Below are positions 1 through 6,664 of a stretch of DNA of 7,572 bases, in pieces. The notes under the pieces are model-generated. The model was not told the origin of the DNA and made no database searches. It was given only the letters and a program-made list of their open reading frames with translations. The stretch spans positions 1-7,572 of the forward strand of contig JAUNRO010000151.1 of assembly GCA_030544185.1 (NCBI GenBank). The letters run 5' to 3'. This DNA comes from Propionibacteriaceae bacterium (GTDB lineage: Bacteria > Actinomycetota > Actinomycetes > Propionibacteriales > Propionibacteriaceae). A program made the position numbers and the translations under genes. The number at the start of each line of letters is the position of its first letter. The first letter of the stretch is position 1.

Positions 1-66
1 GCTGGTGGAGTGGGTCGCCGGAGGCTCTCGTGGGCTGGTGGAGTGGGTCGCGGGAACCCTCGTGGA
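1..66. repeat. Two-copy tandem repeat, about 33 nt
   Basis: An 18-nt unit beginning GCTGGTGGAGTGG occurs exactly at 1-18 and again at 34-51. The flanks after each unit are also similar (both contain CTCGTGG), so the period is about 33 nt with one indel and a few substitutions. Frame 2 across the repeat and beyond is open to a TAG at 137-139 and would read LVEWVAG twice. The stretch could therefore be the 3' end of an upstream gene, but nothing recognisable supports that. It could also be part of a longer array or a dispersed intergenic repeat cut by the window edge. Confidence 0.55.
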
Positions 67-108
67 CTCGGCTACGCACACGGACCTGCACGAAATTTCG
101 CGCGCTAC

Positions 109-137
109 TTGGCCGCGCCAACTAGTAGGCATAAACT
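109..137 (+). promoter_or_regulatory. Putative sigma-70-type promoter for the padR transcript
   Basis: TTGGCC at 109-114 matches the -35 consensus at 4 of 6 bases. TAAACT at 132-137 matches the -10 consensus at 4 of 6, and the spacer is 17 nt. Transcription would start near 143-146, about 26-29 nt before the padR start codon. This short AT-rich patch stands out in otherwise very GC-rich sequence. The -10 box sits between the ACTAGT repeats, as expected for a repressor that blocks its own promoter. The assignment is inferred from sequence only. Confidence 0.4.
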
Positions 138-145
138 AGTACTAG
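120..145. promoter_or_regulatory. Putative PadR operator (ACTAGT-type repeats)
   Basis: The octamer AACTAGTA occurs at 120-127 and 134-141, a direct repeat with a 14-nt offset. CTAGTACTAG at 136-145 is a perfect 10-bp palindrome. CTAGTA at 122-127 and TACTAG at 140-145 form an inverted pair separated by 12 nt. The repeats bracket the predicted -10 box and lie 26 nt upstream of the padR start. PadR-family repressors commonly bind palindromes in their own promoters, so autoregulation is the simplest reading. I cannot confirm that this motif is the one recognised. Confidence 0.5.
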
Positions 146-171
146 GCAAGAAAGCCCACCGGAGGTGCACG

Positions 172-510
172 ATGGCCCGCAAGAAAGACGATGAGCTCTC
201 CCAGCTGCGCAAGGGCGTGCTGGAGATCGCCGTGCTGGCGCTGCTGCGTGGTCGCCCGCACTACGGCGGCGAGCTGGTCGACGCCCTGGCCGAGCGCCCG
301 GGGCTTGCGGCCGGGGCCGGCACGATCTATCCACTGCTGACCCGCCTGCGCAGCTCGGGCTGGGTCGCCACCACGTGGGAGGAATCCCCGGTGGGCCCGC
401 CCCGCAAGTACTACACGCTCACCCCTGCGGGTCGCGCCGAGTTCACCCGGCTCACCGCCGCCTGGCACCAGCTCGCCGGCTCGCTCACCACCTTGTTGGA
501 GGAGTCATGA
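172..510 (+). CDS. PadR family transcriptional regulator
   Basis: This 112-residue protein is a compact PadR-type winged-helix regulator, a family of DNA-binding repressors. The wHTH spans about residues 14-88: a first helix (QLRKGVLEIAVLALL), the recognition-helix region GTIYPLLTRLRSSGWV near residues 50-65, and the wing ending in RKYYTLTPAGR at 78-88. The short C-terminal helix (about 89-112) would be the dimerisation helix, which is typical of the small PadR subfamily. The start at 172 is chosen because GGAGGT at 161-166 sits 5 nt upstream; the open frame further upstream has no homology. Its stop overlaps the next start (ATGA, 507-510). That coupling to a HAAS-type membrane protein is a common actinobacterial and firmicute arrangement. 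The ligand and targets beyond the likely autoregulation are unknown. Confidence 0.9.
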   Translation: MARKKDDELSQLRKGVLEIAVLALLRGRPHYGGELVDALAERPGLAAGAGTIYPLLTRLRSSGWVATTWEESPVGPPRKYYTLTPAGRAEFTRLTAAWHQLAGSLTTLLEES

Positions 511-1304
511 ATCCCTACACGATCGAGGTCTCCCGTCACCTCACCGGCCTGCGCCGCGGCGATCGCGAGGCCGCCCTGGCCGACCTGGAGGAACTGCTCG
601 CCGGGGGAGTGACGCCCGCGGAGCTCGGGCCGGCGCAGGAGTACGCCGCGGCGCTGCGCGAGCAACTCGGACGCCCTGCGCCCCGGTTCCGCCTCCCCGG
701 CAGTTTCTGGCCGGACCGGGCCGCCCGCGCCCGGTGGTGGGACCCGGGGAATCCCCGGCTGTTCGTGCCGCGGGCGTTCGGTCTGGGCTGGGACCTGAAC
801 GTCGGGACCGTGGCCGTCCGCCTGGGCTGGCTCCGCCCCGACGACGCGGATGCCGACGTGTTTGCCGCGATCCCGGACGATGTCCGCCGCGCCCAGCGCG
901 GCGTCCCCGTCGTCCTCGCGGCCGCCGCCGCGCTCGGGGCGGCCCGGCTGTGGCGCCAGGGGCCGCGCATCCCGGTCAACTTCGACGTCGCCGGCCGGGT
1001 GAACCGCTGGGCCGACCGGCGGTGGCTGCTCCCGGTCGTCGCCGCGACGGGTGGGCTCGCTGCCTGGGGCGCCCGGGACGCCGACCACGAGGACGCGGTC
1101 GTGCAGCCGGCGCTCGCCACCTCAGCGACCGCGCTCGCCGTCGCCTATGTCGCCACCGCGCTCGCCAGCAGCGCCCGCCCGGATGCCGCCCGCTGGTGGG
1201 TCGGCCCGGTCGCCATCCTCACGCCCGTCGCGGCCCAACTCGCCGCCACGGTCCTCCCGCTGCGGGCCGGCCTGGCCCGCGTCGCCGAGAACTCCGACCG
1301 ATGA
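507..1304 (+). CDS. HAAS/DUF1700-like membrane protein with DUF5808- and DUF1648-like segments
   Basis: This is a 265-residue multi-domain membrane protein. Residues 1-55 resemble the HAAS/DUF1700 helical domain, with an N-terminal YTIEVSRHLTGL helix followed by an acidic helix ADLEELLAGG; this domain is typically encoded next to PadR regulators. Residues about 81-118 (NPRLFVPRAFGLGWDLNVG onward) match the DUF5808 pattern. Residues about 152-185 (GPRIPVNFDVAGRVNRWADR) resemble DUF1648, which is often found in SdpI-like membrane proteins. Predicted membrane segments are near 133-148, 173-190, 201-222 and 231-252. The start is fixed by the 4-nt overlap with padR, with a GGAGG preceding it. The stop again overlaps the next start (ATGA, 1301-1304). 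A role as the membrane signalling partner of the PadR protein is inferred from family context; the substrate or signal is unknown. Confidence 0.75.
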   Translation: MNPYTIEVSRHLTGLRRGDREAALADLEELLAGGVTPAELGPAQEYAAALREQLGRPAPRFRLPGSFWPDRAARARWWDPGNPRLFVPRAFGLGWDLNVGTVAVRLGWLRPDDADADVFAAIPDDVRRAQRGVPVVLAAAAALGAARLWRQGPRIPVNFDVAGRVNRWADRRWLLPVVAATGGLAAWGARDADHEDAVVQPALATSATALAVAYVATALASSARPDAARWWVGPVAILTPVAAQLAATVLPLRAGLARVAENSDR

Positions 1305-2290
1305 CCAGGCGTCCCCGTCCGAACGCCACCATGCGCTCACTGGTGGCCTACATCCTCCTCGCCCACGGCTTGGCCTGGCTGGTCTGTCTCCCGTTGTGGC
1401 TGGAGCCGGGCCTGCGGCGGCCCGTCGTCTTCATGGTGTGCGCCACGGTCATGATGTTCACCCCCAGCCTCGCGACCCTCCTGGTGCTGCGCCGCGGTGA
1501 GCGCCGGTCCTGGCGCGATATCGCGCGGTTGCTCGGCCTCGGCATGGGCGGCACGCCGGGGCACCTGCTCACCTGGCTCGGCCTCGTCGCGCTCGCGGTC
1601 TATCTGGTGGTGTTCGGCGCGCTGATCACGAGCGTCTGGCTGGGCCAGTTCGACGCCGATCTCGGCTTCTCCGGCCTGCGCGAGCTGCTGGCCCAGGATC
1701 CCCAGGCAGGTGCCATCCCCATCGGACTGATGGTGGCGATCATGCTCGGCGGCGCGCTGGCCAACGGCGCGCTCAACACCATCCCCGCACTGGGGGAGGA
1801 GGTCGGTTGGCGGGGGTTCATGTTCGGAGAATTGCAGGCCCGCTTCGGGGCCTCCGTGGCGGTCGTCGCCTCCGGAGTGATCTGGGGACTGTGGCACGCG
1901 CCGCTGATCCTGCTCGGCTACAACTATCCGCTGCATCCCTACCTCGGGCTGTTGGCCTTTTGCGTGGTCTGCACGCTCATGACCGGCGTGCTGGCCTGGG
2001 TCCGCCAGCGCTCGGGCTCGGTGTGGGCGGCGGCCTATGGGCACGGGCTGTTCAATGCCCTGGCCGGTTCGGCCATGGTCGTGTTCCAGCGCGCCGGGTC
2101 CGAGGTCGACACCCTGCACGCCACGATCCTGGGTTGGTCCGGCTGGTTCGTCCCCGCGATCCTCGTCGTCGCGCTGCTGATCGCCGGCGCCTACACCCCC
2201 CTCTCCCGAAAGCCGGCCGGGCAGCGTACGCTCGGTCACGACATGGGGTCCGGAGGCGCAACGGGGCACTCCCGGACCACCAGGAACTAG
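1301..2290 (+). CDS. CPBP family intramembrane glutamic endopeptidase
   Basis: This 329-residue polytopic membrane protein belongs to the CPBP (Abi/CAAX-protease and bacteriocin-processing) family of intramembrane proteases. The conserved motifs are present in order: EExxxR as EEVGWR (E166, E167, R171), the second motif WGLWHAP with H199, and HxxxN as HGLFN (H248, N252). These form the expected glutamate/histidine active site. About eight hydrophobic segments surround them, and the C-terminal tail of about 30 residues after the last helix is hydrophilic. The start at 1301 overlaps the previous stop (ATGA); an internal Met at 1331 is an alternative start. Family members process prenylated or secreted peptides, or take part in membrane signalling and bacteriocin immunity. 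Here the link to a PadR/HAAS pair suggests a regulated membrane-stress or peptide-processing role, but no substrate is encoded in the window. Confidence 0.9.
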   Translation: MTRRPRPNATMRSLVAYILLAHGLAWLVCLPLWLEPGLRRPVVFMVCATVMMFTPSLATLLVLRRGERRSWRDIARLLGLGMGGTPGHLLTWLGLVALAVYLVVFGALITSVWLGQFDADLGFSGLRELLAQDPQAGAIPIGLMVAIMLGGALANGALNTIPALGEEVGWRGFMFGELQARFGASVAVVASGVIWGLWHAPLILLGYNYPLHPYLGLLAFCVVCTLMTGVLAWVRQRSGSVWAAAYGHGLFNALAGSAMVVFQRAGSEVDTLHATILGWSGWFVPAILVVALLIAGAYTPLSRKPAGQRTLGHDMGSGGATGHSRTTRN

Positions 2291-2297
2291 CGGAGCC

Positions 2298-2303
2298 GGG
2301 AGG
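2298..2303 (+). promoter_or_regulatory. Ribosome binding site of fdh alpha
   Basis: GGGAGG lies 5 nt upstream of the ATG at 2309, inside the 18-nt gap after the CPBP stop. It decides the start of the catalytic subunit and leaves no room for a terminator or a conventional independent promoter in this gap. Confidence 0.75.
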
Positions 2304-2308
2304 CGGGC

Positions 2309-5300
2309 ATGGGTCTGGGCAAGGTCGTGCTGGGATGGCCGGTGCTGCGTCAGTTGACGTCGGGCGATTTCCTCGGCCGCGGTCCCGCGGTGACGAGTCC
2401 CACCACGGGTGAGCTGACCTCCCGCACCGAGACCGCCGACTCCGTCGCGCGCAGCGTCTGCCCCTATTGCGCGGTGGGCTGCGGTCAGCGGGTCTATGTG
2501 AAGGACAACAAGGTCGTCCAGATCGAGGGCGACACCGACTCGCCGATTTCCCGCGGCCGCCTGTGCCCCAAGGGCGCGGCGAGCGAACAGCTCGTCAACG
2601 CGCCCAACCGCGTGACCAAGGTCCTCTATCGCCGCCCGCACGGCACCGAGTGGGAAGAGCTCGACCGCGACACCGCGATCGACATGATCACCGACCGCTT
2701 CCTCGCCGCGCGCCGCGACCATTGGCAGGACGCCGACGACGAGGGCCGCCCACTCAACCGCACGATGGGCATCGCCGCCCTCGGCGGGGCGACGCTGGAC
2801 AACGAGGAGAACTACCTCATCAAGAAGTTGTTCACCGCCGCCGGCGCGATCCAGATCGAGAACCAGGCGCGCATTTGACACTCCGCCACGGTTCCCGGTC
2901 TGGGAGCCTCGTTCGGGCGCGGCGGCGCCACCCAGTCGGTGCAGGATCTCGCGAACTCCGACTGCATCGTCATCCAGGGCTCCAACATGGCCGAGTGCCA
3001 TCCGGTGGGGTTCCAGTGGGTGACCGAGGCGAAGCTGCGCGGTGCCCGGGTGATCCATGTCGATCCGCGGTTCACCCGGACCTCGGCGCAGGCCGATCGG
3101 CACATCCCGATCCGCATCGGGGCTGACATCGCGCTGCTCGGTGGGCTGATCAACCACGTGCTCAGCAACGACCTGTGGTTCGGTGATTACGTTCGGCACT
3201 ACACCAATGCGGCGACGATCGTGTCCGAGGACTTCGCCGGTGCGGAGGACCTCGACGGGTTCTTCTCCGGCTTCGATCCCGAGACCAAGTCCTATGACCT
3301 GACGAGTTGGTCGTACGCCGAGGCGGGCGGTGGCAAGATCAACGGCGCGGGCGGCGGCCAAGAAGATGGCGAGGAACTCGCCGAGGCGGCCGAGCCGCAG
3401 GCGCTCGGCTCCGGCGGCCCGCCGCTGGAAGACGCCAGAGTGCTGCGCGACGAGACGCTCACCGACCCGCGGTGTGTGTTCCAGATCCTCAAGCGCCACT
3501 ATGCGCGCTATACCCCGGAGATGGTGAGCGAGGTGGCGGGCATCAGCGCGGACGACTTCGCATACCTCGCCGATGCCATCACCCAGAACTCCGGCCGGGA
3601 CCGGACCACGGCCTTCTGCTATGCGGTGGGCTGGACCCAGCACTCCGACGGTGCGCAGATGATCCGGACGGCCGCGATCCTGCAGTTGCTGCTCGGCAAC
3701 ATGGGCCGCCCCGGCGGTGGGATCATGGCGCTGCGCGGGCACGCGTCGATCCAGGGGTCGACGGACATCCCGACGCTCTACAACCTGCTGCCGGGCTATC
3801 TGCCGATGCCGATGGCGGGCAAGCACGACACGTTCGCCGACTATGTGGAGGCAGCCGGGTCGAAGCAGCAGAAGGGGTTCTGGGCGAACGCGGATGCCTA
3901 CACCGTGAGCCTGCTCAAGGCCTGGTTCGGTGAGCACGCGACCGAGGAGAACAACTACTACTACGACCGGCTGCCCAGGCTCAGCGGCGCACACGGGACC
4001 TATCAGACCGTGCTGTCGATGCTGGACGGCGAGATTGACGGATACTTCGTGCTGGGACAGAACCCGGCCGTCGGGTCGGCCCACGCGCGCATCCAGCGCA
4101 AGGCGCTCGCGGGGCTGAAGTGGCTCGTGGTCCGGGATCTGCGGCTGATCGAGACCGCGACGTTCTGGAAGGACTCCGCGGAGATCGAGTCCGGCGAACT
4201 GGTCACGACCGATATCGCGACCGAGGTGTTCTTCATGCCGGCGGCGACGCACGTGGAGAAGGCCGGCACGTTCACCCAGACCCAGCGGCTGGTGCAGTGG
4301 CGCGAGAAGGCGCTCGATCCGCCGGGGGACTGTCAGGCCGATCTGGAGTTCTTCTATGAACTCGGCCGGCGGATCCGCGAGCGGCTCGCCGACTCGACCG
4401 ATCCGCGCGACCGGCCGCTGCTCGACGTGACCTGGGACTATCCGCTCGACGAACACGGCGAGGTCGTTCCCGAGTCGGTCCTGCAGGAGATCAACGGGCG
4501 CTTCGTCGGTGGCGAGCGCGACGGCGAGTTGCTGTCGAACTTCAACGAGATGCGTGCCGACGGGTCGACCTCGGGCGGCTGCTGGATCTATACCGGGATC
4601 TTCGCCGACGGCGTCAACCAGGCCAACCGGCGCAAGCCGGGGTCGGAGCAGGATGAGATCGCGAGCGAATGGGCGTGGGCGTGGCCGGCGAACCGGCGCA
4701 TCCTCTACAACCGGGCGTCCGCCGATCCGGATGGCAAACCGTGGAGCGAGCGGAAGAAGCTGATCTGGTGGGACGAGGAGGCTGGTCAGTGGAGCGGTCC
4801 CGATGTGCCCGACTTCCCGCTGAAGCTGGCTCCCGGGACGCGTACGCCCGAGGGCGTGGGTGGCCCCGCGGGACTGTCGGGTGACGACGCGTTCATCATG
4901 CAGGCCGACGGCAAGGGCTGGTTGTACGCCCCGCGGGGGCTCGTCGACGGGCCGCTGCCGGTGCACTACGAGCCAGCGGAGTCGCCGGTGGCGAACCCGC
5001 TCTATGGGCAGCAGACCAACCCGACCAAGGAGACGTTCCCGCGGCCGGACAACCGGATGGTCTCCGGGGCGACGGCGACGGAGGTCTATCCCTATCTGTT
5101 CACGACCTATCGCCTCACCGAGCACCACACCGCCGGCGGCATGAGCCGGTTCCTGCCCTATCTGGCCGAGCTGCAACCGGAGATGTTCTGCGAGATCTCG
5201 CCGGAGCTCGCCGCGGAGCGGGGCCTGGAGAACGGCGGCTGGGCGACGATCATCAGCCCGCGGGCGGCGATCGAGACCCGCGTGCTCGTGACCGACCGGG

Positions 5301-5641
5301 TCCGGCCCGTCACCTCCGGTGGGCGGACCGTGCACCAGATCGGGCTGCCCTATCACTGGGGCGTCGGCGATCGTGCCGTCGTGGCCGGGGACGCGGCGAA
5401 CGACCTGCTCGGCATCGTCCTCGACCCGAACGTCCAGATCCAGGAGTCCAAGGTGGGCATGTGCGACATCCGGCCCGGCCGCAGGCCCCAGGGGGCTGCG
5501 GTGCTGGAGTTGGTGGCCGATTATCTGCGCCGGTCCGGGCTGGAACCGGGGGCGGAGGTCACGACCGGCCGCGCACCGATCGACCCGGCGGTGCCCGACG
5601 ACGCGTCCCTCGAGGCGCTCACCCCCGAGCAGGAGGCGTAA
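2309..5641 (+). CDS. fdhA: Formate dehydrogenase catalytic (alpha) subunit, selenocysteine-containing
   Basis: This is a molybdopterin oxidoreductase of the FdnG/FdhA family that oxidises formate to CO2. It is 1110 residues long when the in-frame TGA at 2876-2878 is read as selenocysteine (U190). The reading frame is the same on both sides, and the local context ARI-U-HSATV is the family's active-site signature. The N-terminal [4Fe-4S] ligands are C51, C54, C58 and C86, followed by K88 (CPKG), the lysine that lies between cluster and pterin. AECHPVGFQW (residues 228-237) and VDPRFTRTSA (251-260) are bis-MGD domain motifs. The C-terminal dinucleotide-binding domain includes GLPYHWG at 1012-1018. 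A Gly/Glu/Ala-rich insert occupies about 337-376. The N-terminus has no twin-arginine motif, unlike E. coli FdnG, so a cytoplasmic location is likely. Tools that treat TGA as stop will split it into 2309-2878 and about 2939-5641. Its stop overlaps the beta-subunit start by one base (TAATG). Confidence 0.95.
2876..2878 (+). other. Selenocysteine codon (TGA, U190)
   Basis: This TGA lies in frame within the alpha subunit. It sits exactly where Mo/W formate dehydrogenases have the Sec or Cys that ligates the metal, and is followed directly by the conserved His (H191). The coding frame upstream and downstream is continuous with clear family homology, so this is recoding and not termination. Confidence 0.95.
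2883..2925 (+). promoter_or_regulatory. Bacterial SECIS element (SelB-binding hairpin)
   Basis: Bases 2890-2896 (GGUUCCC) pair with 2902-2908 (GGGAGCC) in a 7-bp stem with one G-U wobble, closed by the loop GGUCU at 2897-2901. The same loop sequence is known from the E. coli fdhF SECIS. The stem begins 11 nt after the UGA and the loop 18 nt after it, which is the spacing expected in bacteria. A lower helix, CCGCC at 2883-2887 with GGCGG at 2921-2925, can extend the structure. The element is translated as part of fdhA, so it is conserved both as protein and as RNA. It implies that SelB and tRNA-Sec are encoded elsewhere in the genome. Confidence 0.88.
5631..5636 (+). promoter_or_regulatory. 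Ribosome binding site of fdh beta
   Basis: AGGAGG inside the last codons of the alpha subunit lies 4 nt before the ATG at 5641. With the TAATG overlap it indicates translational coupling and fixes the beta start. Confidence 0.75.
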
Positions 5642-6664
5642 TGGGTTTCTGGCGCCAACAGCTGTTCGGCCCCACCGATCCCGCCCGGGACGCGGCCTGG
5701 GACGCCCGCCCGCCTCGCAAGGGCTTCTTCACCGACACCTCGATCTGCATCGGTTGCAAGGCCTGTGAGGTCGCGTGCAAGGAGTGGAACCGGGTCCCGA
5801 CCCGGCAGCCCAAGGAGGACGACCAGCACGGTTATGTCCGCGCGCTGAGCGGTCATTCCTATGACAACTCCGGCCACCTGGGTGCGGACACGTGGCGACA
5901 CGTCGCGTTCATCGAGCAGGGCCCGGAGCAGCTGGAGAAGGCTCGTCGCAGCGGTGCTGTCGATCTCGGGATGCCGGGCGTACGCTCCGCGACCGGCGCG
6001 AACGCGGTTGCCGGAGCGGCGCAGGCCACCGGGCCGGTCACGACCGCCGGCGGTGTGGCGACGATCGATCCGGTCGCGCAGGACGCCGGGCTGCCGCCGG
6101 TGCGCTGGCTGATGAGTTCGGATGTCTGCAAGCACTGCACGCACGCGGGCTGCCTGGACGTGTGCCCCACGGGCGCGCTGTTCCGCACCGAGTTCGGCAC
6201 CGTGGTGGTGCAACCGGATGTGTGCAACGGCTGCGGCTATTGCGTCGGGGCGTGCCCGTTCGGGGTGATCGGGCGGCGCACCAACGGACTGGTCGAGATC
6301 GGCGACGGCACCCAGGGCACGCCGGTGAATGCGGGCGTGGCTCAGAAGTGCACGCTCTGCTATGACCGGATCCGAAACGATCAGACCCCGGCGTGCGCGC
6401 AGACGTGCCCGACGACGAGCATCAAGTTCGGCGACCACGACGAGATGGTGCGGTTGGCGCGCGAGCGGCTGGAGGTCCTGCACGCCCAGGGTCACACCGA
6501 GGCGCGGCTCTATGGCGCCAACCCCGATGACGGCGTCGGCGGCACCGGATCGATCTTCCTGCTGATGGCAGATGTTCACGATGGCGGGCGTCGCGGGGAC
6601 CGCGCTGATGGCGACGGTCGTCACCGTGTTCGCGGGGTTCGCCGGAATCGGGAGGCGCCGATGA
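5641..6664 (+). CDS. fdhB: Formate dehydrogenase iron-sulfur (beta) subunit, frame broken near the 3' end
   Basis: This is the electron-transfer subunit of the FdnH type, which carries electrons from the alpha subunit to the membrane subunit. Sixteen cysteines form four [4Fe-4S] motifs: C36/C39/C42/C46, C163/C166/C171/C175, C195/C198/C201/C205 and C237/C240/C252/C256. An Ala/Gly/Thr-rich linker (about 101-150) separates the first motif from the rest. Homology is clear up to DDGVGGTGSIFLL (about residue 308). After that the reading frame turns into Arg/Gly/Asp-rich sequence with no family match and continues without a stop into the NrfD gene. The expected C-terminal membrane anchor lies in the +1 frame at 6566-6661, with its stop at 6662-6664. 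The linker that family members have before this anchor (a PExYGLP-like segment) is absent. The end given here is the ancestral stop. Read literally, the open frame is 5641 to beyond 7572. All cluster ligands remain intact. Confidence 0.88.
6566..6664 (+). pseudogene. Out-of-frame remnant of the beta-subunit C-terminal membrane helix
   Basis: In the +1 frame relative to the beta subunit, 32 codons read WQMFTMAGVAG, then an Ala/Val/Thr/Phe-rich stretch of about 20 hydrophobic residues, ending GIGRRR and TGA. A Trp followed by a single helix and a short GxG tail is what terminates FdnH-type beta subunits. The stop overlaps the NrfD start as ATGA (6661-6664), the same coupling used at the other junctions here. 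This frame is closed just upstream by a TGA at 6563-6565 and has no start of its own with a good ribosome binding site. It would be translated only after a frame change near 6566-6571. Confidence 0.75.
6650..6655 (+). promoter_or_regulatory. Ribosome binding site of the NrfD subunit
   Basis: GGGAGG lies 5 nt upstream of the ATG at 6661. It supports independent initiation of the membrane subunit, even though the open frame is continuous with the beta subunit upstream. Confidence 0.7.

Noticed and set aside
2..139. Frame-2 open stretch as the 3' end of an upstream gene
   Set aside because: Too short and repetitive to recognise, without a domain. Mentioned with the repeat but not called as a gene.
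10..171. N-terminal extension of the PadR protein to an ATG at 10
   Set aside because: The extra 54 residues are Arg/Gly-rich with no homology, overlap the repeat and promoter region, and the ATG at 172 has a well-placed GGAGGT.
734..1300. N-terminal extension of the CPBP protein to position 734
   Set aside because: The added residues are Arg/Pro-rich shadow sequence of the HAAS gene. The ATG at 1301 fits the ATGA coupling seen at the preceding junction.
2291..2308. A terminator or independent promoter between the CPBP gene and fdhA
   Set aside because: The gap is only 18 nt and holds a ribosome binding site; no hairpin with a U-tract or -35/-10 pair fits in it.
2309..2878. Reading the first part of fdhA as a separate 189-residue protein or a pseudogene fragment
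   Set aside because: The frame continues without a shift past the TGA with unbroken homology, and the TGA occupies the Sec position with a SECIS hairpin behind it.
1337..5356. A 1339-codon open frame on the - strand across the CPBP and fdhA genes
   Set aside because: Its translation is an Arg/Gly/His/Pro-rich mixture without any recognisable domain, while the opposite strand encodes two clear, motif-complete families. Long antisense open frames are expected opposite GC-biased genes.
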